Below, piece after piece: positions 33,589-42,548 of a stretch of DNA of 64,000 nt. Location of the stretch: positions 62,001 through 126,000 of the forward strand of contig JAIKWF010000012.1 of assembly GCA_024685005.1 (NCBI GenBank), read 5' to 3'. Position 1 is the first letter of the stretch; every line of letters begins with the position of its first letter. The notes beneath the pieces are model-generated. The model was given only the letters and a program-made list of their open reading frames with translations. It was not told where the DNA came from and did no database searches. The stretch comes from Lachnospiraceae bacterium. GTDB lineage: Bacteria > Bacillota > Clostridia > Lachnospirales > Lachnospiraceae. The position numbers and the translations under genes were made by a program.

Positions 33589-33612
33589 ATGAAGAATATT
33601 TCTTGCAGATAA
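33589..33612 (+). CDS. Seven-residue leader peptide upstream of the ABC-F gene
   Basis: ATG at 33589 opens a seven-codon ORF, MKNISCR, ending in TAA. It has an excellent ribosome binding site, AGGAGG at 33577-33582, with 6-base spacing. Its place between a promoter and an intrinsic terminator ahead of an Lsa-type ABC-F gene is the layout of ribosome-mediated attenuation. An antibiotic-stalled ribosome on this ORF would change the downstream folding. The role is inferred from layout. Confidence 0.55.
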   Translation: MKNISCR

Positions 33613-33754
33613 ACTTAAACAGTTACAGCCTGCTTTTTGTTTTGCCGGCATTTTTATATGCCCGAACTATCCTTTCACAGGCTGACATCGCAAGGAATAA
33701 TTCACATGGTTTGACATAGGAAACGCACGGTAATGGTTTATTGACGACGCTGTG

Positions 33755-33785
33755 GCACCGTAGGATTATCCTGCGGTGCTTTTTT
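33755..33785 (+). terminator. Intrinsic terminator acting as attenuator before the ABC-F gene
   Basis: Stem GCACCGTAGGA (33755-33765), loop TTA, stem TCCTGCGGTGC (33769-33779): 11 pairs with one G-U, followed by six T (33780-33785). It ends five bases before the GGAGGTG ribosome binding site of the ABC-F gene, so it must be bypassed for expression. Upstream in the leader, CAGCCTG near 33625 can pair with CAGGCTG near 33678. I could not confirm a full antiterminator. Confidence 0.75.
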
Positions 33786-33802
33786 GTTCGGAGGTGTATC
33801 TT

Positions 33803-35314
33803 ATGTCTATATTACAGGTAAATGATCTGACCTTCTGCTATGAAGGCAGCTTTGAGAATATTTTTGAAAACGTGTCCTTCCATGTGGATACGGACTGGAA
33901 ACTGGGACTTGTGGGAAGAAACGGAAAAGGAAAAACCACCTTTTTAAATCTTCTCATGGGCAAATATGATTACAGTGGCAGTATTACCTGCAGCAGCCGC
34001 TTTGACTACTTTCCCTATCCCATCCGGGAAGGCGACCGCATGCGCAGCATATCGGAGCTGTGCGAAACCTGGAAAAGCGGCGTGGAACAATGGCGGGTGA
34101 TCTGCGAGCTGGGAAGCCTGCAGGCTGATCCGGAGATCCTGTACCGGCCCATATCCACCCTTTCCCAGGGACAACTTACCAAAGCCATGCTGGCGGTACT
34201 TTTTTCCGGAGAAAATGAATTTCTGCTCATAGACGAGCCTACCAATCATTTGGACCGCACCGGTCGGGAAGTGATCACGGAGTATCTTTCCGGCAAAAAG
34301 GGCTTTATCCTGGTCTCCCACGACCGGGTGCTTTTGGACGCTCTTTGCGATCATATGCTGGTTTTAAACCGCAGCTCCATCGAAGTTGCATCGGGTAACT
34401 TTTCTGTCTGGTGGGAAAATAAGGAGCGCAAAGACAGCTTTGCCAAAGCGGAAAACGAAAAGCACCTCAAGCAGATCAGCAAGCTGCGCTCTTCCGCTGA
34501 CAGGACCCTGCGCTGGGCCGAGAAAAGCGAGCAGACCAAGATCGGCTTTGATCCCGTCAAAGAACACGACCGCTGTCTTTCCACCCGATCTTACATCGGT
34601 GCCAAAACCAAAAAGATGCAGTCGCGGGTGAAAAACTTTGAAAAACGGATGGAACAGGAAATTGCCGAAAAAGAAGGGCTGCTCAATGACATCGAAAGCG
34701 TGGCCGATCTGAAGCTGATGCCTCTCTCCCACCACAAAAGCTGTCTTGTGGAGGCAAGAGACCTTTCCCTGTCCTATGATCCCGAGGGCGCTTCCCCTGT
34801 TATAAAGGATCTGACCTTTTCTGCCATGCAGGGAGATATTCTGTTTTTGAAAGGCGAAAACGGATGCGGTAAATCCACCCTGATCAAAGCCATCCTGCAG
34901 ACTGCAGAGTGCCGGATTACGGGCGGCTCCTTAAGCGTTGCCTCCGGACTTGTGCTCTCCTACGTCAGTCAGGATACCTCCTTTTTGAAGGGGACCCTGA
35001 AAGATTACGCCAAAGAAAAGGATCTGGATCTTTCTCTTTTGCTCACCCTCCTTCGCAAGCTGGATTTAGGCAGATCGCAGTTTGAAAAAAACATGGAGGA
35101 TTTTTCCGAAGGACAGAAGAAAAAAGTTCTGATCGCAGCCAGCCTGCTGACGCCGGCCCATTTGTACATCTGGGATGAGCCTTTAAACTATATTGATGTC
35201 TTTTCCCGGATGCAGATTGAAAAACTGATCGAAACCTATCATCCCACCATGATCCTGGTGGAGCACGATGATTATTTCAGACAAAAACTGGCAACGAAGA
35301 CCACAGAGCTTTGA
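33803..35314 (+). CDS. ABC-F ribosomal protection protein, Lsa-like
   Basis: ABC-F proteins bind the ribosomal E site. The Lsa/Vga branch protects against lincosamides, pleuromutilins and streptogramin A. The first ATP site has GRNGKGKTT, signature LSQGQ and LLIDEPTNHLD. The second has GENGCGKST, signature FSEGQ and LYIWDEPLNYID. The region KRWAEK/KIGFDP...RAYIGAK between them resembles the Lsa interdomain linker (here LRWAEKSEQTKIGFDPVKE). The start is the ATG at 33803 after GGAGGTG; a GTG at 33776 lies inside the attenuator. There are no membrane segments. Resistance is inferred from family likeness and from the attenuator upstream. A housekeeping role remains possible. Confidence 0.88.
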   Translation: MSILQVNDLTFCYEGSFENIFENVSFHVDTDWKLGLVGRNGKGKTTFLNLLMGKYDYSGSITCSSRFDYFPYPIREGDRMRSISELCETWKSGVEQWRVICELGSLQADPEILYRPISTLSQGQLTKAMLAVLFSGENEFLLIDEPTNHLDRTGREVITEYLSGKKGFILVSHDRVLLDALCDHMLVLNRSSIEVASGNFSVWWENKERKDSFAKAENEKHLKQISKLRSSADRTLRWAEKSEQTKIGFDPVKEHDRCLSTRSYIGAKTKKMQSRVKNFEKRMEQEIAEKEGLLNDIESVADLKLMPLSHHKSCLVEARDLSLSYDPEGASPVIKDLTFSAMQGDILFLKGENGCGKSTLIKAILQTAECRITGGSLSVASGLVLSYVSQDTSFLKGTLKDYAKEKDLDLSLLLTLLRKLDLGRSQFEKNMEDFSEGQKKKVLIAASLLTPAHLYIWDEPLNYIDVFSRMQIEKLIETYHPTMILVEHDDYFRQKLATKTTEL

Positions 35315-35356
35315 TCCGGATCAAAAAGAATGCTGTAAAATGTATCATAATTCGGG

Positions 35357-35362
35357 TATAAT
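35357..35362 (+). promoter_or_regulatory. Possible -10 box before the hydrolase lipoprotein gene
   Basis: A perfect TATAAT lies 24 bp before the ATG at 35386. The best -35 at 17-bp distance is TGTAAA, only a half match, so the promoter is tentative. It lies in the 71-bp gap after the ABC-F gene. Confidence 0.4.
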
Positions 35363-35385
35363 AGGTGAAAAGGCGGGTAAAAACT

Positions 35386-36534
35386 ATGATAAAAGTAAGG
35401 GAGTTATTATTGATTATGGCAGCAACCACATTACTTGGCGGATGCGGACAGCATCCCGAAAAGCAGACAGCTTCAGATGGCAGCTCTCTCATCAAAGACG
35501 TGGTGATCCACGCAACAGTTCGTACCACAGGTCAGTACCCGGAGCAGATCGTGATCTCTCTTGGCAAAAAGTTAGCAGACGCTAATCTTTCTGCGGAAGA
35601 TTTTTCCATGAAGGGACATGCGGATTCCTGGATGAATACTTCCCTCCATGAGTTTTCCTCGGCTTTTGAAAAGGCAGAGCTTACGGATACGACCCTGACC
35701 CTATATCCCAAGGACTTCCCGGAGAAGTTTTTCTACGTAAAGGATTTCACGGTGGAATGCAGCAAGAACAGCGATCTTCACTTTACCTATGAGGATGTAT
35801 CTTCCGTTATCACTCCTGTGGCTGATGATTTTGCGTATATCAAAAAAGAGGACGGTCCCGGCTTTGATCTGCGGCTCTTTACGCCGGAGAGTACGGAAAA
35901 GATGCCCGTTGTGGTTGTCTTCCACGGTTTTTCCGATACCGCCAATCTTCTGACCTACCGGACCGCAGTGGAATGGGCGGAACCTGAAAACCAGAAAAAG
36001 CGCCCCTGCTATATCGTGGCGCCTGTCATCGACGATGCAACTTACTACACCGCTCCCGGAAGGGATAAAGTATTTGAACAGCTCAAGGGCATGCTGGATG
36101 ATATGATCGCAGAAGGAAAAGCAGACCCCGACAGGATCTATGTTATGGGCAATTCCTTCGGCGGTATGTCTTCTGTTGAGTTCGGAGAAAAATATCCGGA
36201 TTTTGTAGCAGGTATCCTGTCCCTTTGTCCCGCCCTTAACTACTCTCAGGGCGCCGCTGCAAATATTGAAAAGATCAAGGACATCCCCACCCGGTTTGCT
36301 CATGCAAGCGGTGACGGTACCATTCCCGTTACCGGCACCAGAGCTGCCTTCGAGGCGCTGCAAAAAGCCGGTGCTAAGGATGTGGATTTTAAAGAGTATT
36401 CCGATGATGAGATGAATGCGGCCGGAGCCGAACCCGGAAAAGATTCCACCTACAGCTATCATCATGTGGAGCTTGCCGTCATGGAGGATGATTCCTACAT
36501 GGAATGGCTGTATTCACAGGTCAGAAATCACTGA
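35386..36534 (+). CDS. Alpha/beta-hydrolase lipoprotein (esterase/feruloyl esterase-like)
   Basis: The product starts with a lipoprotein signal (KVRELLLIMAATTLLGGC), so it should be anchored outside the cell. An immunoglobulin-like N-terminal region covers about residues 35-150. The alpha/beta-hydrolase domain then begins at VVVVFHGFSDTANL (oxyanion region) and has the nucleophile elbow YVMGNSFGGMSS, with probable Asp in ASGDGTIPV and His in SYHHVELA. This resembles peptidase- or esterase-type hydrolases such as feruloyl or acetyl-xylan esterases, but the substrate is not determined. The ATG at 35386 is preferred over a GTG at 35365. Length is 382 residues. Confidence 0.8.
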   Translation: MIKVRELLLIMAATTLLGGCGQHPEKQTASDGSSLIKDVVIHATVRTTGQYPEQIVISLGKKLADANLSAEDFSMKGHADSWMNTSLHEFSSAFEKAELTDTTLTLYPKDFPEKFFYVKDFTVECSKNSDLHFTYEDVSSVITPVADDFAYIKKEDGPGFDLRLFTPESTEKMPVVVVFHGFSDTANLLTYRTAVEWAEPENQKKRPCYIVAPVIDDATYYTAPGRDKVFEQLKGMLDDMIAEGKADPDRIYVMGNSFGGMSSVEFGEKYPDFVAGILSLCPALNYSQGAAANIEKIKDIPTRFAHASGDGTIPVTGTRAAFEALQKAGAKDVDFKEYSDDEMNAAGAEPGKDSTYSYHHVELAVMEDDSYMEWLYSQVRNH

Positions 36535-36624
36535 CCCGGCAGTTTTTACTGATTTTTTTTATTGATCATTTTTATTGATCGTTTTCATTCGTATTCTGCT
36601 TGCCGGTGTGGCAGGTTTTTCCTG

Positions 36625-37278
36625 TCACATCAGCGAGTCCCGCAATATATCCAGACTTTTGAAATGATGTCCGATAAAGTCCCGTCTGTAGATTTCGCAC
36701 TCTCCCGCCAGTTCCCGGATCACTTCCTCCGATACTTCAATACCGTAAAGCCGCTCTAAGGGGGCGTTCATGCAGTGGGCAATGGTTTTTGCCGTTGCCG
36801 GCAGGATCTGTCTTTGATTGGTGATCCCCGGGAATTCTCCCTGCAATACCAGCATCTTCATTTCATAGAGGTACTGCACCAGCTTATAAGGCAGTCTCTG
36901 TTTCTGCAGGGCTTTTAACGATACGTATAAAAGATTCAGAATCTGTCTTTCATCGTTGTTTTCCCGGCAGTAATAATCCGCCACATCGGCAAAATACATG
37001 CCGTACATGGCTCCTTCGAAATCCTCCCGCAGGCTTTCGAAATACTCTGTCACAGAGGCTTCCGAAAGGGTGTAGGCATTCTTTCCGGGAAACACCTTAA
37101 ATTTGCCCATGCAAAGCGGATTGGTGGCAGCCATCAGCCTGCTGGTGGGCCTTTTTGCTCCGTGGGCAAAGGCTGTGATCTTGCCCCGTTCTGCCGTCAG
37201 CAGGATCACCCGTTTGTCATTTTCCAAAACAGGGACGGCTTTTAATACCATCCCTGTTACTTCCATCAGATCACTCAT
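36625..37278 (-). CDS. recO: DNA repair protein RecO, short form without zinc finger
   Basis: RecO loads RecA with RecF and RecR and anneals single strands. The N-terminal OB fold shows VTGMVLKAVPVLENDKRVILLTAERGKITAFAHGAKRP, the classical RecO beginning. The remainder is helical. The CxxC-type zinc-binding segment of many RecO proteins is not visible: the expected region reads MLVLQGEFPGITNQRQILP with no paired cysteines. The protein is also slightly short, 217 residues. It follows era directly, the classical order. A GTG at 37287 would overlap the era stop; I prefer the ATG at 37278. Confidence 0.9.
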   Translation of the reverse strand: MSDLMEVTGMVLKAVPVLENDKRVILLTAERGKITAFAHGAKRPTSRLMAATNPLCMGKFKVFPGKNAYTLSEASVTEYFESLREDFEGAMYGMYFADVADYYCRENNDERQILNLLYVSLKALQKQRLPYKLVQYLYEMKMLVLQGEFPGITNQRQILPATAKTIAHCMNAPLERLYGIEVSEEVIRELAGECEIYRRDFIGHHFKSLDILRDSLM

Positions 37279-37283
37279 ATAGG

Positions 37284-38201
37284 TCACTCATTTTCGGAAA
37301 TTTCCTTTTGATCATAACCGAAATTCTTGATCAGATAATCACTCTCCCGCCAGTCTTTCTTTACTTTGACCCAAAGCTTCAGATTCACCTGGCTTTCACA
37401 CAGTTCCTCAATACCGTACCTGGCTGCGCTGCCGATCTTTTTCAGCATGCTGCCGCCTTTTCCGATGATGATACCCTTGTGGGAATCCCGTTCGCAGATA
37501 ATGGTGGCATCCACCTGGACGATCTTTTTCCCCCATTCCATCCGGTCAATGACCACCGCGATTCCGTGGGGGATCTCGTCGGACAGATTGCGAAGGGCCT
37601 GTTCCCGGATCAGCTCCGCCGTGATCTGGCGGATCGGCTGATCTGTTACGGTGTCCTCGTCAAAGAACATGGGGCCGCTCTTTAAATACCGGAAGACCGT
37701 ATCCATCAGGTCCTTTGTGTTGTCTCCGGAAAGGGCGGATACCGGAATGATCTCGGCAAAATCCATTTCCTTTCGATAGGCATCGATGACGGAAAGCACA
37801 TCCTCTTTTTTGATGGTATCGATCTTGTTGATGATCAGAAATACCGGCGTATTGACCTGGCTTAACTGCTCTATGATCATCTGATCGCCTCTTCCCACCT
37901 TCTGGTCAGGCTCTACCAAAAACAGCACGATGTCGGCTTCTTTCAGTGTATGATAGGCCACCCGGACCATATAGTCCCCCAGCTTGTTTTTCGCCTTATG
38001 CATTCCCGGAGTGTCAAGGAACACCACCTGTCCCCGGTCATCGGTAAAAACTGTCTGGATCCTGTTTCTGGTGGTCTGGGGCTTGGATGAGGTAATGGCG
38101 ATCTTTTGTCCGATGAGCTGATTCATCAGGGTGGATTTGCCCACATTGGGCCTGCCTACCAACGCCACAAAACCGGATTTTTTTGTTTCTGTACGTTCCA
38201 T
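37284..38201 (-). CDS. era: GTPase Era
   Basis: Era is an essential GTPase that binds the 3' end of 16S rRNA during 30S maturation. The G1 motif GRPNVGKST is at residues 16-24, G3 is DTPGMHK, G4 is NKID and a C-terminal KH domain carries IIGKGGSMLKKIG. Length, 305 residues, is normal. It is followed at 5 bp by recO. YbeY, another 16S maturation factor, lies elsewhere in the window. Confidence 0.98.
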   Translation of the reverse strand: MERTETKKSGFVALVGRPNVGKSTLMNQLIGQKIAITSSKPQTTRNRIQTVFTDDRGQVVFLDTPGMHKAKNKLGDYMVRVAYHTLKEADIVLFLVEPDQKVGRGDQMIIEQLSQVNTPVFLIINKIDTIKKEDVLSVIDAYRKEMDFAEIIPVSALSGDNTKDLMDTVFRYLKSGPMFFDEDTVTDQPIRQITAELIREQALRNLSDEIPHGIAVVIDRMEWGKKIVQVDATIICERDSHKGIIIGKGGSMLKKIGSAARYGIEELCESQVNLKLWVKVKKDWRESDYLIKNFGYDQKEISENE

Positions 38202-38246
38202 ATTCCGTCGAATTTCCTTTTCTTTTGTTTCCTGTCTTTTTCTATT

Positions 38247-39413
38247 TTATTTTTGATCCTTGGGCTGGTCCTTCTGCTCACCTGTCTGATCTGCGCTTTG
38301 CTGCGTGCTCTGCTCTCCGGGTTTATTGCCGGGCAGGATCAGCTCCTGGGGCTCATTTTGCATCGTATACTGTCCGCGCTTTTGTGCTGCCTTCTGCGCT
38401 GCTTTTTCCATCTTTGCCGCTTTTTTGGCAGCTCTCTTTTCCGCTCTCTTACCTTTGCCGCGGATGATCTTGCGAACGATCAAAAAGCCGATAAGGATCA
38501 CAACTGCCCATACAAACAGGTAGGGAAGGGCGATAACAAGGCCGATGAAGAAGTTGACAATGCCTCTGCCCACGCTCTTTAAGGAATGCATAAAGCCTTC
38601 AACCATGCGATCCCAGTCGGATACTTCCTTCACAGGCTCAGGGGTGTAAACTTCCACTTCATTTACGGTAATGGATACAGTGGCAAAGTCCACCAGGTTG
38701 TCATAGGTACGCAGTTTGGATTCTATGTTCTGGATCTCATAGCGCACATCCGTGATCCGCTGCTCTAATGCCACAATGGTGTCCACGTCCTCTGCCTGCT
38801 TTAAGATCTCCATCAGCCGGTCCATTTCAACCTCAAGGGCTTCTTTCCGGCTTTGATTATCCACGTAGTTCAGGGTTACATCTTCCGCACTTTCGCTTTT
38901 GTTGGTAACATTGCCGTTTTCTCCCACATCCTCCACCAGATCATTCATTTTTGCAACGGGAACTCTGGCGGTATAGCTTGCATGGCGCACTGTTCCGGCG
39001 CTTGTTCCATAGGAGTTTCCGCTGTAAACTTCGGAATTCTCCATATAGCCCCCAAGCTTGCTGACGGTCTTTTCAATATGAGAAGTCAGTTTGTCAAACT
39101 CTCTTGTTTCAACCTGAAGGGACACCCGTTTGATCAGCTTCCTGTTCTGGGCAACATTTTCGCCTTCCTCCTGGGCTTCGGGCGCGCTGTCATCTGCCTC
39201 GACATCTTCCGTTTCTTCGTAGGCCTCATCTCCCGCAGCATAAGCCTGCTTTGCCATGGTGGAACTGTCTCCCCCATCATAGGCGCCTGCGCTCTCCATA
39301 TCCGCATAGGAATCCGCTGCCATAGACGCGCTGTTTTCAGCCGCTCCGCAGCCTGCTATCATAGCAGAAAGTGCCAGTGCAAGTCCCATTACTCTGATCG
39401 ATTTCTTTTTCAT
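38247..39413 (-). CDS. DUF4349 lipoprotein with C-terminal membrane helix
   Basis: A lipobox signal (LALALSAMIAGC) is followed by a long acidic, Ala/Asp/Glu-rich spacer (residues 25-90). The DUF4349 domain at about residues 91-265 (KLIKRVSLQVETREFDKLTSHIEK... and a coiled coil with LEVEMDRLMEIL). A membrane helix lies near residues 283-312, and a basic Ala/Lys coiled tail follows. DUF4349 proteins are widespread in Clostridia with unknown function. The double anchoring is unusual. The start has AGGAGGA upstream. The 45-bp gap to era suggests possible read-through. Confidence 0.87.
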   Translation of the reverse strand: MKKKSIRVMGLALALSAMIAGCGAAENSASMAADSYADMESAGAYDGGDSSTMAKQAYAAGDEAYEETEDVEADDSAPEAQEEGENVAQNRKLIKRVSLQVETREFDKLTSHIEKTVSKLGGYMENSEVYSGNSYGTSAGTVRHASYTARVPVAKMNDLVEDVGENGNVTNKSESAEDVTLNYVDNQSRKEALEVEMDRLMEILKQAEDVDTIVALEQRITDVRYEIQNIESKLRTYDNLVDFATVSITVNEVEVYTPEPVKEVSDWDRMVEGFMHSLKSVGRGIVNFFIGLVIALPYLFVWAVVILIGFLIVRKIIRGKGKRAEKRAAKKAAKMEKAAQKAAQKRGQYTMQNEPQELILPGNKPGEQSTQQSADQTGEQKDQPKDQK

Positions 39414-39549
39414 AGTATTGTCCTCCTCATGATCCTCAGCGATAACCTGAGCTTCTTATTTTTTTGCCCGGGGAAAAGTCTGTTTTTCCCCTTTCATTCA
39501 ATACAGTGTCCATTGCCTCTGCATCTGTTGCAAAAAAAATCAAAGAATT

Positions 39550-42507
39550 TTAAAACATGGGTCTTACCGAATCGAACAGGCCGGATGCTTCCCTGATCTG
39601 CTCCTCTTTTCCGTTGACAGAAAGGATCCCTCCCTGTAAAAATCCCTCCAGGTAACGATACAATCCCCGAAGCTGCTCTGCAGTGCAGCCAATGATCTCG
39701 TCACGTTCCTTTTGCTCGGAGGCAAAATCCTGCTCCGTGATCAGCGCAGCCCAGCTTCTCTGGCCCTGTGCCTGGGGAGGCATAGGCATATCCTGGGTTG
39801 CAATGGCTCCGATCACATACTTGGTCAGTGTATCTTCATCCAGATCAAGCGCCTTAATATACGCGGGTGCTCCTTCGAATACTTCGATGGTCTTTTCCAG
39901 ATTGGGATCTCTGTAAGATACAAAATAAGCATAGCCTGTCCGCAGGAAGTTGGACAAGCATCCGTAAGCACCGCCCTGTACCCGGACATTCAGCCACAGA
40001 TAATCGTAGCCCATCAGTACTTTCAGCACCTTCAGACCGCCGGTATAAGCCAAACCTTTGCTCTTAAAATCTCCGGCCCGGCACACATAGCAAACATCGG
40101 AGCTGGTCATAAGGCCTTCTTTTGCGGTTATGGTATCATCGGTAAAAAATCCCGCACCTAACCCGGCGCCCGCATCGCTCTTTGCTTCATTTCCCGCTTC
40201 GATGCGGCTAAGCAGCGGCAGCACCTCTTTGGATAGAAGCTCTCTTCCCTGCTCCTGACCCGTATAGTCTAAGGTAACAGGGGCCTGCTTTAAGATCTTT
40301 TGCAAAATACCGCTAAGCCGCTGCGGCAGAGATGCTTTTTGCTCGTCATAGTTTGAAAGCAGGTTGGAAAGCCTGTCTGAAAAGGCAATTCCGCTGAACT
40401 GATCTGACAGCCAGCCTGCTTTGGACAATTTTGCCAGGGCTCTTCCCGCAGCACTTTGATGTCCTGCCGCCTGAAGGGAAGCCTGCATACCCGCCTTTGT
40501 TTCAGCCAGGATCTCCCGGAGTCTGTCCGTATCGGAAAAATTGCTCTCAAAGAGAAGCTCTTCCATCAGCGAAACCGCATCCTTCGTGTTTTCCTCAAAG
40601 CATCTGGCCTTTACCTCAAAGAACACCCTCAGTTTATCCCGATCCTTTGCACTTGCCGAAATAGAGGTAGGTGTGGTGATACCGCCTGTCTTTAAGTGGA
40701 TCTCGTTGTGCAGCTTTCCATAGGAAAAATTGGTTGTGCTCACAAGCCCGATGCAGTTGCGAAGCAGGGCCAGATCAAAGATATCCTCATCGGAAAAATC
40801 CGTGATCTCAAACAACAGTCTGAAATAGGATACCCCGTTGGTAAAGTAATCATGCTGCCAAAGATCCACGGATGTCTTTTCCGAAACAGTCAGCACATGC
40901 TTATCATTTTTAAAGGGTGCTGCTTCTTTTTTCAGATCCTCCCGTTTGAGCATGGGGATCTTCTTTACATCCTCCGGATCATCTTCCTGTGCCTGATATG
41001 CTTTCAGATCCGCTGCATGCTGTCTGATCTGCTCCATCTCATCATCCGATAAGGTCTGTTGATACTTTGAAAGCTTCTCCTTCAGCTTCCGGTCCTGCTC
41101 TGCTGCCAGTGTTTTGGACGGGATCAGCGTCAGAATAGCCTTATGGGGATTCTCAAGGATCAGAGATCTGATCAGCTGTTCAAAATACCCTTCTTCCGCT
41201 TTTTTCCGCAGGCTTTCAAAAATACCGTTCTGCTCTATGTAAAGGAAGGGCGCCTTATCATCGTACAGCCAGGAATCCATGGCCTGAAGACCGTACATCA
41301 GGCCCTTCGGGTAAGATCCGAAATCCGCCTCTTTGTATTTGAATGCGAAATAGTTAATGGCTGCAAACAGGGCATCTTTTTCAATTTCCTCTTCTGCGAT
41401 CTTTTGCAGGGTATCTTCAATAATGGAAATGAACTGCGCTTTATCTTCCTTTTTTGCATTCTTGGCAACAAAGGAAAAATAGGGCTGCCGGATTCCGCTT
41501 TCACAGACACTGTAGTCATCTTCACCGATGCCTGCGGCCAAAAGCGCCATTTTCACCGGCGCCCCCGGAGAAGAACAAAGGGCATAATCCAGCACATCCA
41601 AAGCCACGTAAAACTCCGGATCCAGCTCTCCCTTTGCCGCTACGGTATAGGAATAGTAATACAGGTTTTCCCGCTCTTCCGTCTCCAGCACAGGATACTC
41701 TTTTTCCAGCTCCTTTACTTCGGTAAAGGGCTTTTGCTTTTTCACTTCGGAATCAATGGGCATGGCATCATAATGGGACAGATATTCCTTGTCCAGATAG
41801 GTAAGACGCTCCTCCACATCCATGTTTCCGTACAGATAAATGTAGCTGTTGCTGGGATGATAATATTTTCTGTGGAAATTCAGAAAAGCTTCATAGGTCA
41901 GATCCGGAATAAACTCCGGGGTTCCGCCGTAATCCGAACCATATGGATTATCGGGATACAGAGCGTTCATGATCTGACGCTCCAGCACATCATCCGCCGA
42001 AGAATAGGCACCCTTCATCTCGTTATAAACCACACCGTTGTAGGTCAGGTTGCCTTCCTCATCTACTTCATAATGCCATCCTTCCTGTTCGAAGATCTTT
42101 TTCTCCTTATAGATGTTGGGATGAAAAACCGCATCCAGATACACATCCATCAGATTGGAAAAATCCTTGTCATTGCAGCTTGCTACCGGATATACGGTTT
42201 TATCCGGATAGGTAATGGCATTGAGAAAAGTATTCAGGGACCCCTTTGCCAGCTCCACGAAGGGATCCTTTACCGGATATTTTTCGGAACCGCATAAAAC
42301 GCTGTGCTCGTTAATATGCGCAACTCCGGTGGAGTCTGCCGGCGGTGTACGAAAGCCGATATAGAATACTTTGTTTTCATCCTCATTAGACAAAACGCAA
42401 ACCCTGGCGCCGGTCTTTTTATGACGAAGGATGGCGCCTTCCGAATTCAGATCCGGAACCGGTCTTGTTTCAATGATCTCATATGCTTCCAGTTTCTCAA
42501 GATTCAT
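39550..42507 (-). CDS. M16C-family metallopeptidase (presequence-protease/insulinase-like)
   Basis: The 985-residue clamshell protease carries the inverted zinc motif HINEH near residue 65 (HxxEH) with the downstream Glu region FVELAKGSLNTFLNAITYPDKTVYPVAS, the family hallmark of PreP-type M16C enzymes. A DYALCSSPGAP stretch marks the second N-half repeat, and the C-half includes YGCLSNFLRTGYAYFVSYRDPNL. Such proteases degrade unfolded peptides in the cytoplasm. No signal peptide is seen. It lies 41 bp after a small unknown gene and is convergent with none. The canonical HILEH reads HINEH here, keeping all ligands. Confidence 0.93.
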   Translation of the reverse strand: MNLEKLEAYEIIETRPVPDLNSEGAILRHKKTGARVCVLSNEDENKVFYIGFRTPPADSTGVAHINEHSVLCGSEKYPVKDPFVELAKGSLNTFLNAITYPDKTVYPVASCNDKDFSNLMDVYLDAVFHPNIYKEKKIFEQEGWHYEVDEEGNLTYNGVVYNEMKGAYSSADDVLERQIMNALYPDNPYGSDYGGTPEFIPDLTYEAFLNFHRKYYHPSNSYIYLYGNMDVEERLTYLDKEYLSHYDAMPIDSEVKKQKPFTEVKELEKEYPVLETEERENLYYYSYTVAAKGELDPEFYVALDVLDYALCSSPGAPVKMALLAAGIGEDDYSVCESGIRQPYFSFVAKNAKKEDKAQFISIIEDTLQKIAEEEIEKDALFAAINYFAFKYKEADFGSYPKGLMYGLQAMDSWLYDDKAPFLYIEQNGIFESLRKKAEEGYFEQLIRSLILENPHKAILTLIPSKTLAAEQDRKLKEKLSKYQQTLSDDEMEQIRQHAADLKAYQAQEDDPEDVKKIPMLKREDLKKEAAPFKNDKHVLTVSEKTSVDLWQHDYFTNGVSYFRLLFEITDFSDEDIFDLALLRNCIGLVSTTNFSYGKLHNEIHLKTGGITTPTSISASAKDRDKLRVFFEVKARCFEENTKDAVSLMEELLFESNFSDTDRLREILAETKAGMQASLQAAGHQSAAGRALAKLSKAGWLSDQFSGIAFSDRLSNLLSNYDEQKASLPQRLSGILQKILKQAPVTLDYTGQEQGRELLSKEVLPLLSRIEAGNEAKSDAGAGLGAGFFTDDTITAKEGLMTSSDVCYVCRAGDFKSKGLAYTGGLKVLKVLMGYDYLWLNVRVQGGAYGCLSNFLRTGYAYFVSYRDPNLEKTIEVFEGAPAYIKALDLDEDTLTKYVIGAIATQDMPMPPQAQGQRSWAALITEQDFASEQKERDEIIGCTAEQLRGLYRYLEGFLQGGILSVNGKEEQIREASGLFDSVRPMF

Positions 42508-42548
42508 GTTATTTGTATACTCCTGTTCTGTTTATATTGTTTTGGGCA

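Noticed and set aside
33776..33802. GTG start at 33776 for the ABC-F gene
   Set aside because: It lies inside the attenuator stem and has no ribosome binding site, whereas the ATG at 33803 follows GGAGGTG.
36605..36630. Hairpin GTGGCAGG/CCTGTCAC at the recO end as a terminator
   Set aside because: The stem contains the recO stop codon and no T-run follows on the minus strand. It may only be an RNA hairpin.
39474..39498. GGGGAAAA/TTTTCCCC hairpin after the M16C gene
   Set aside because: No convincing T-run follows on the minus strand, so termination is not supported.
41143..42297. A 384-codon open frame antisense to the M16C peptidase
   Set aside because: The minus-strand frame has the diagnostic HxxEH zinc motif; the plus-strand frame is its shadow and has no recognisable domain.
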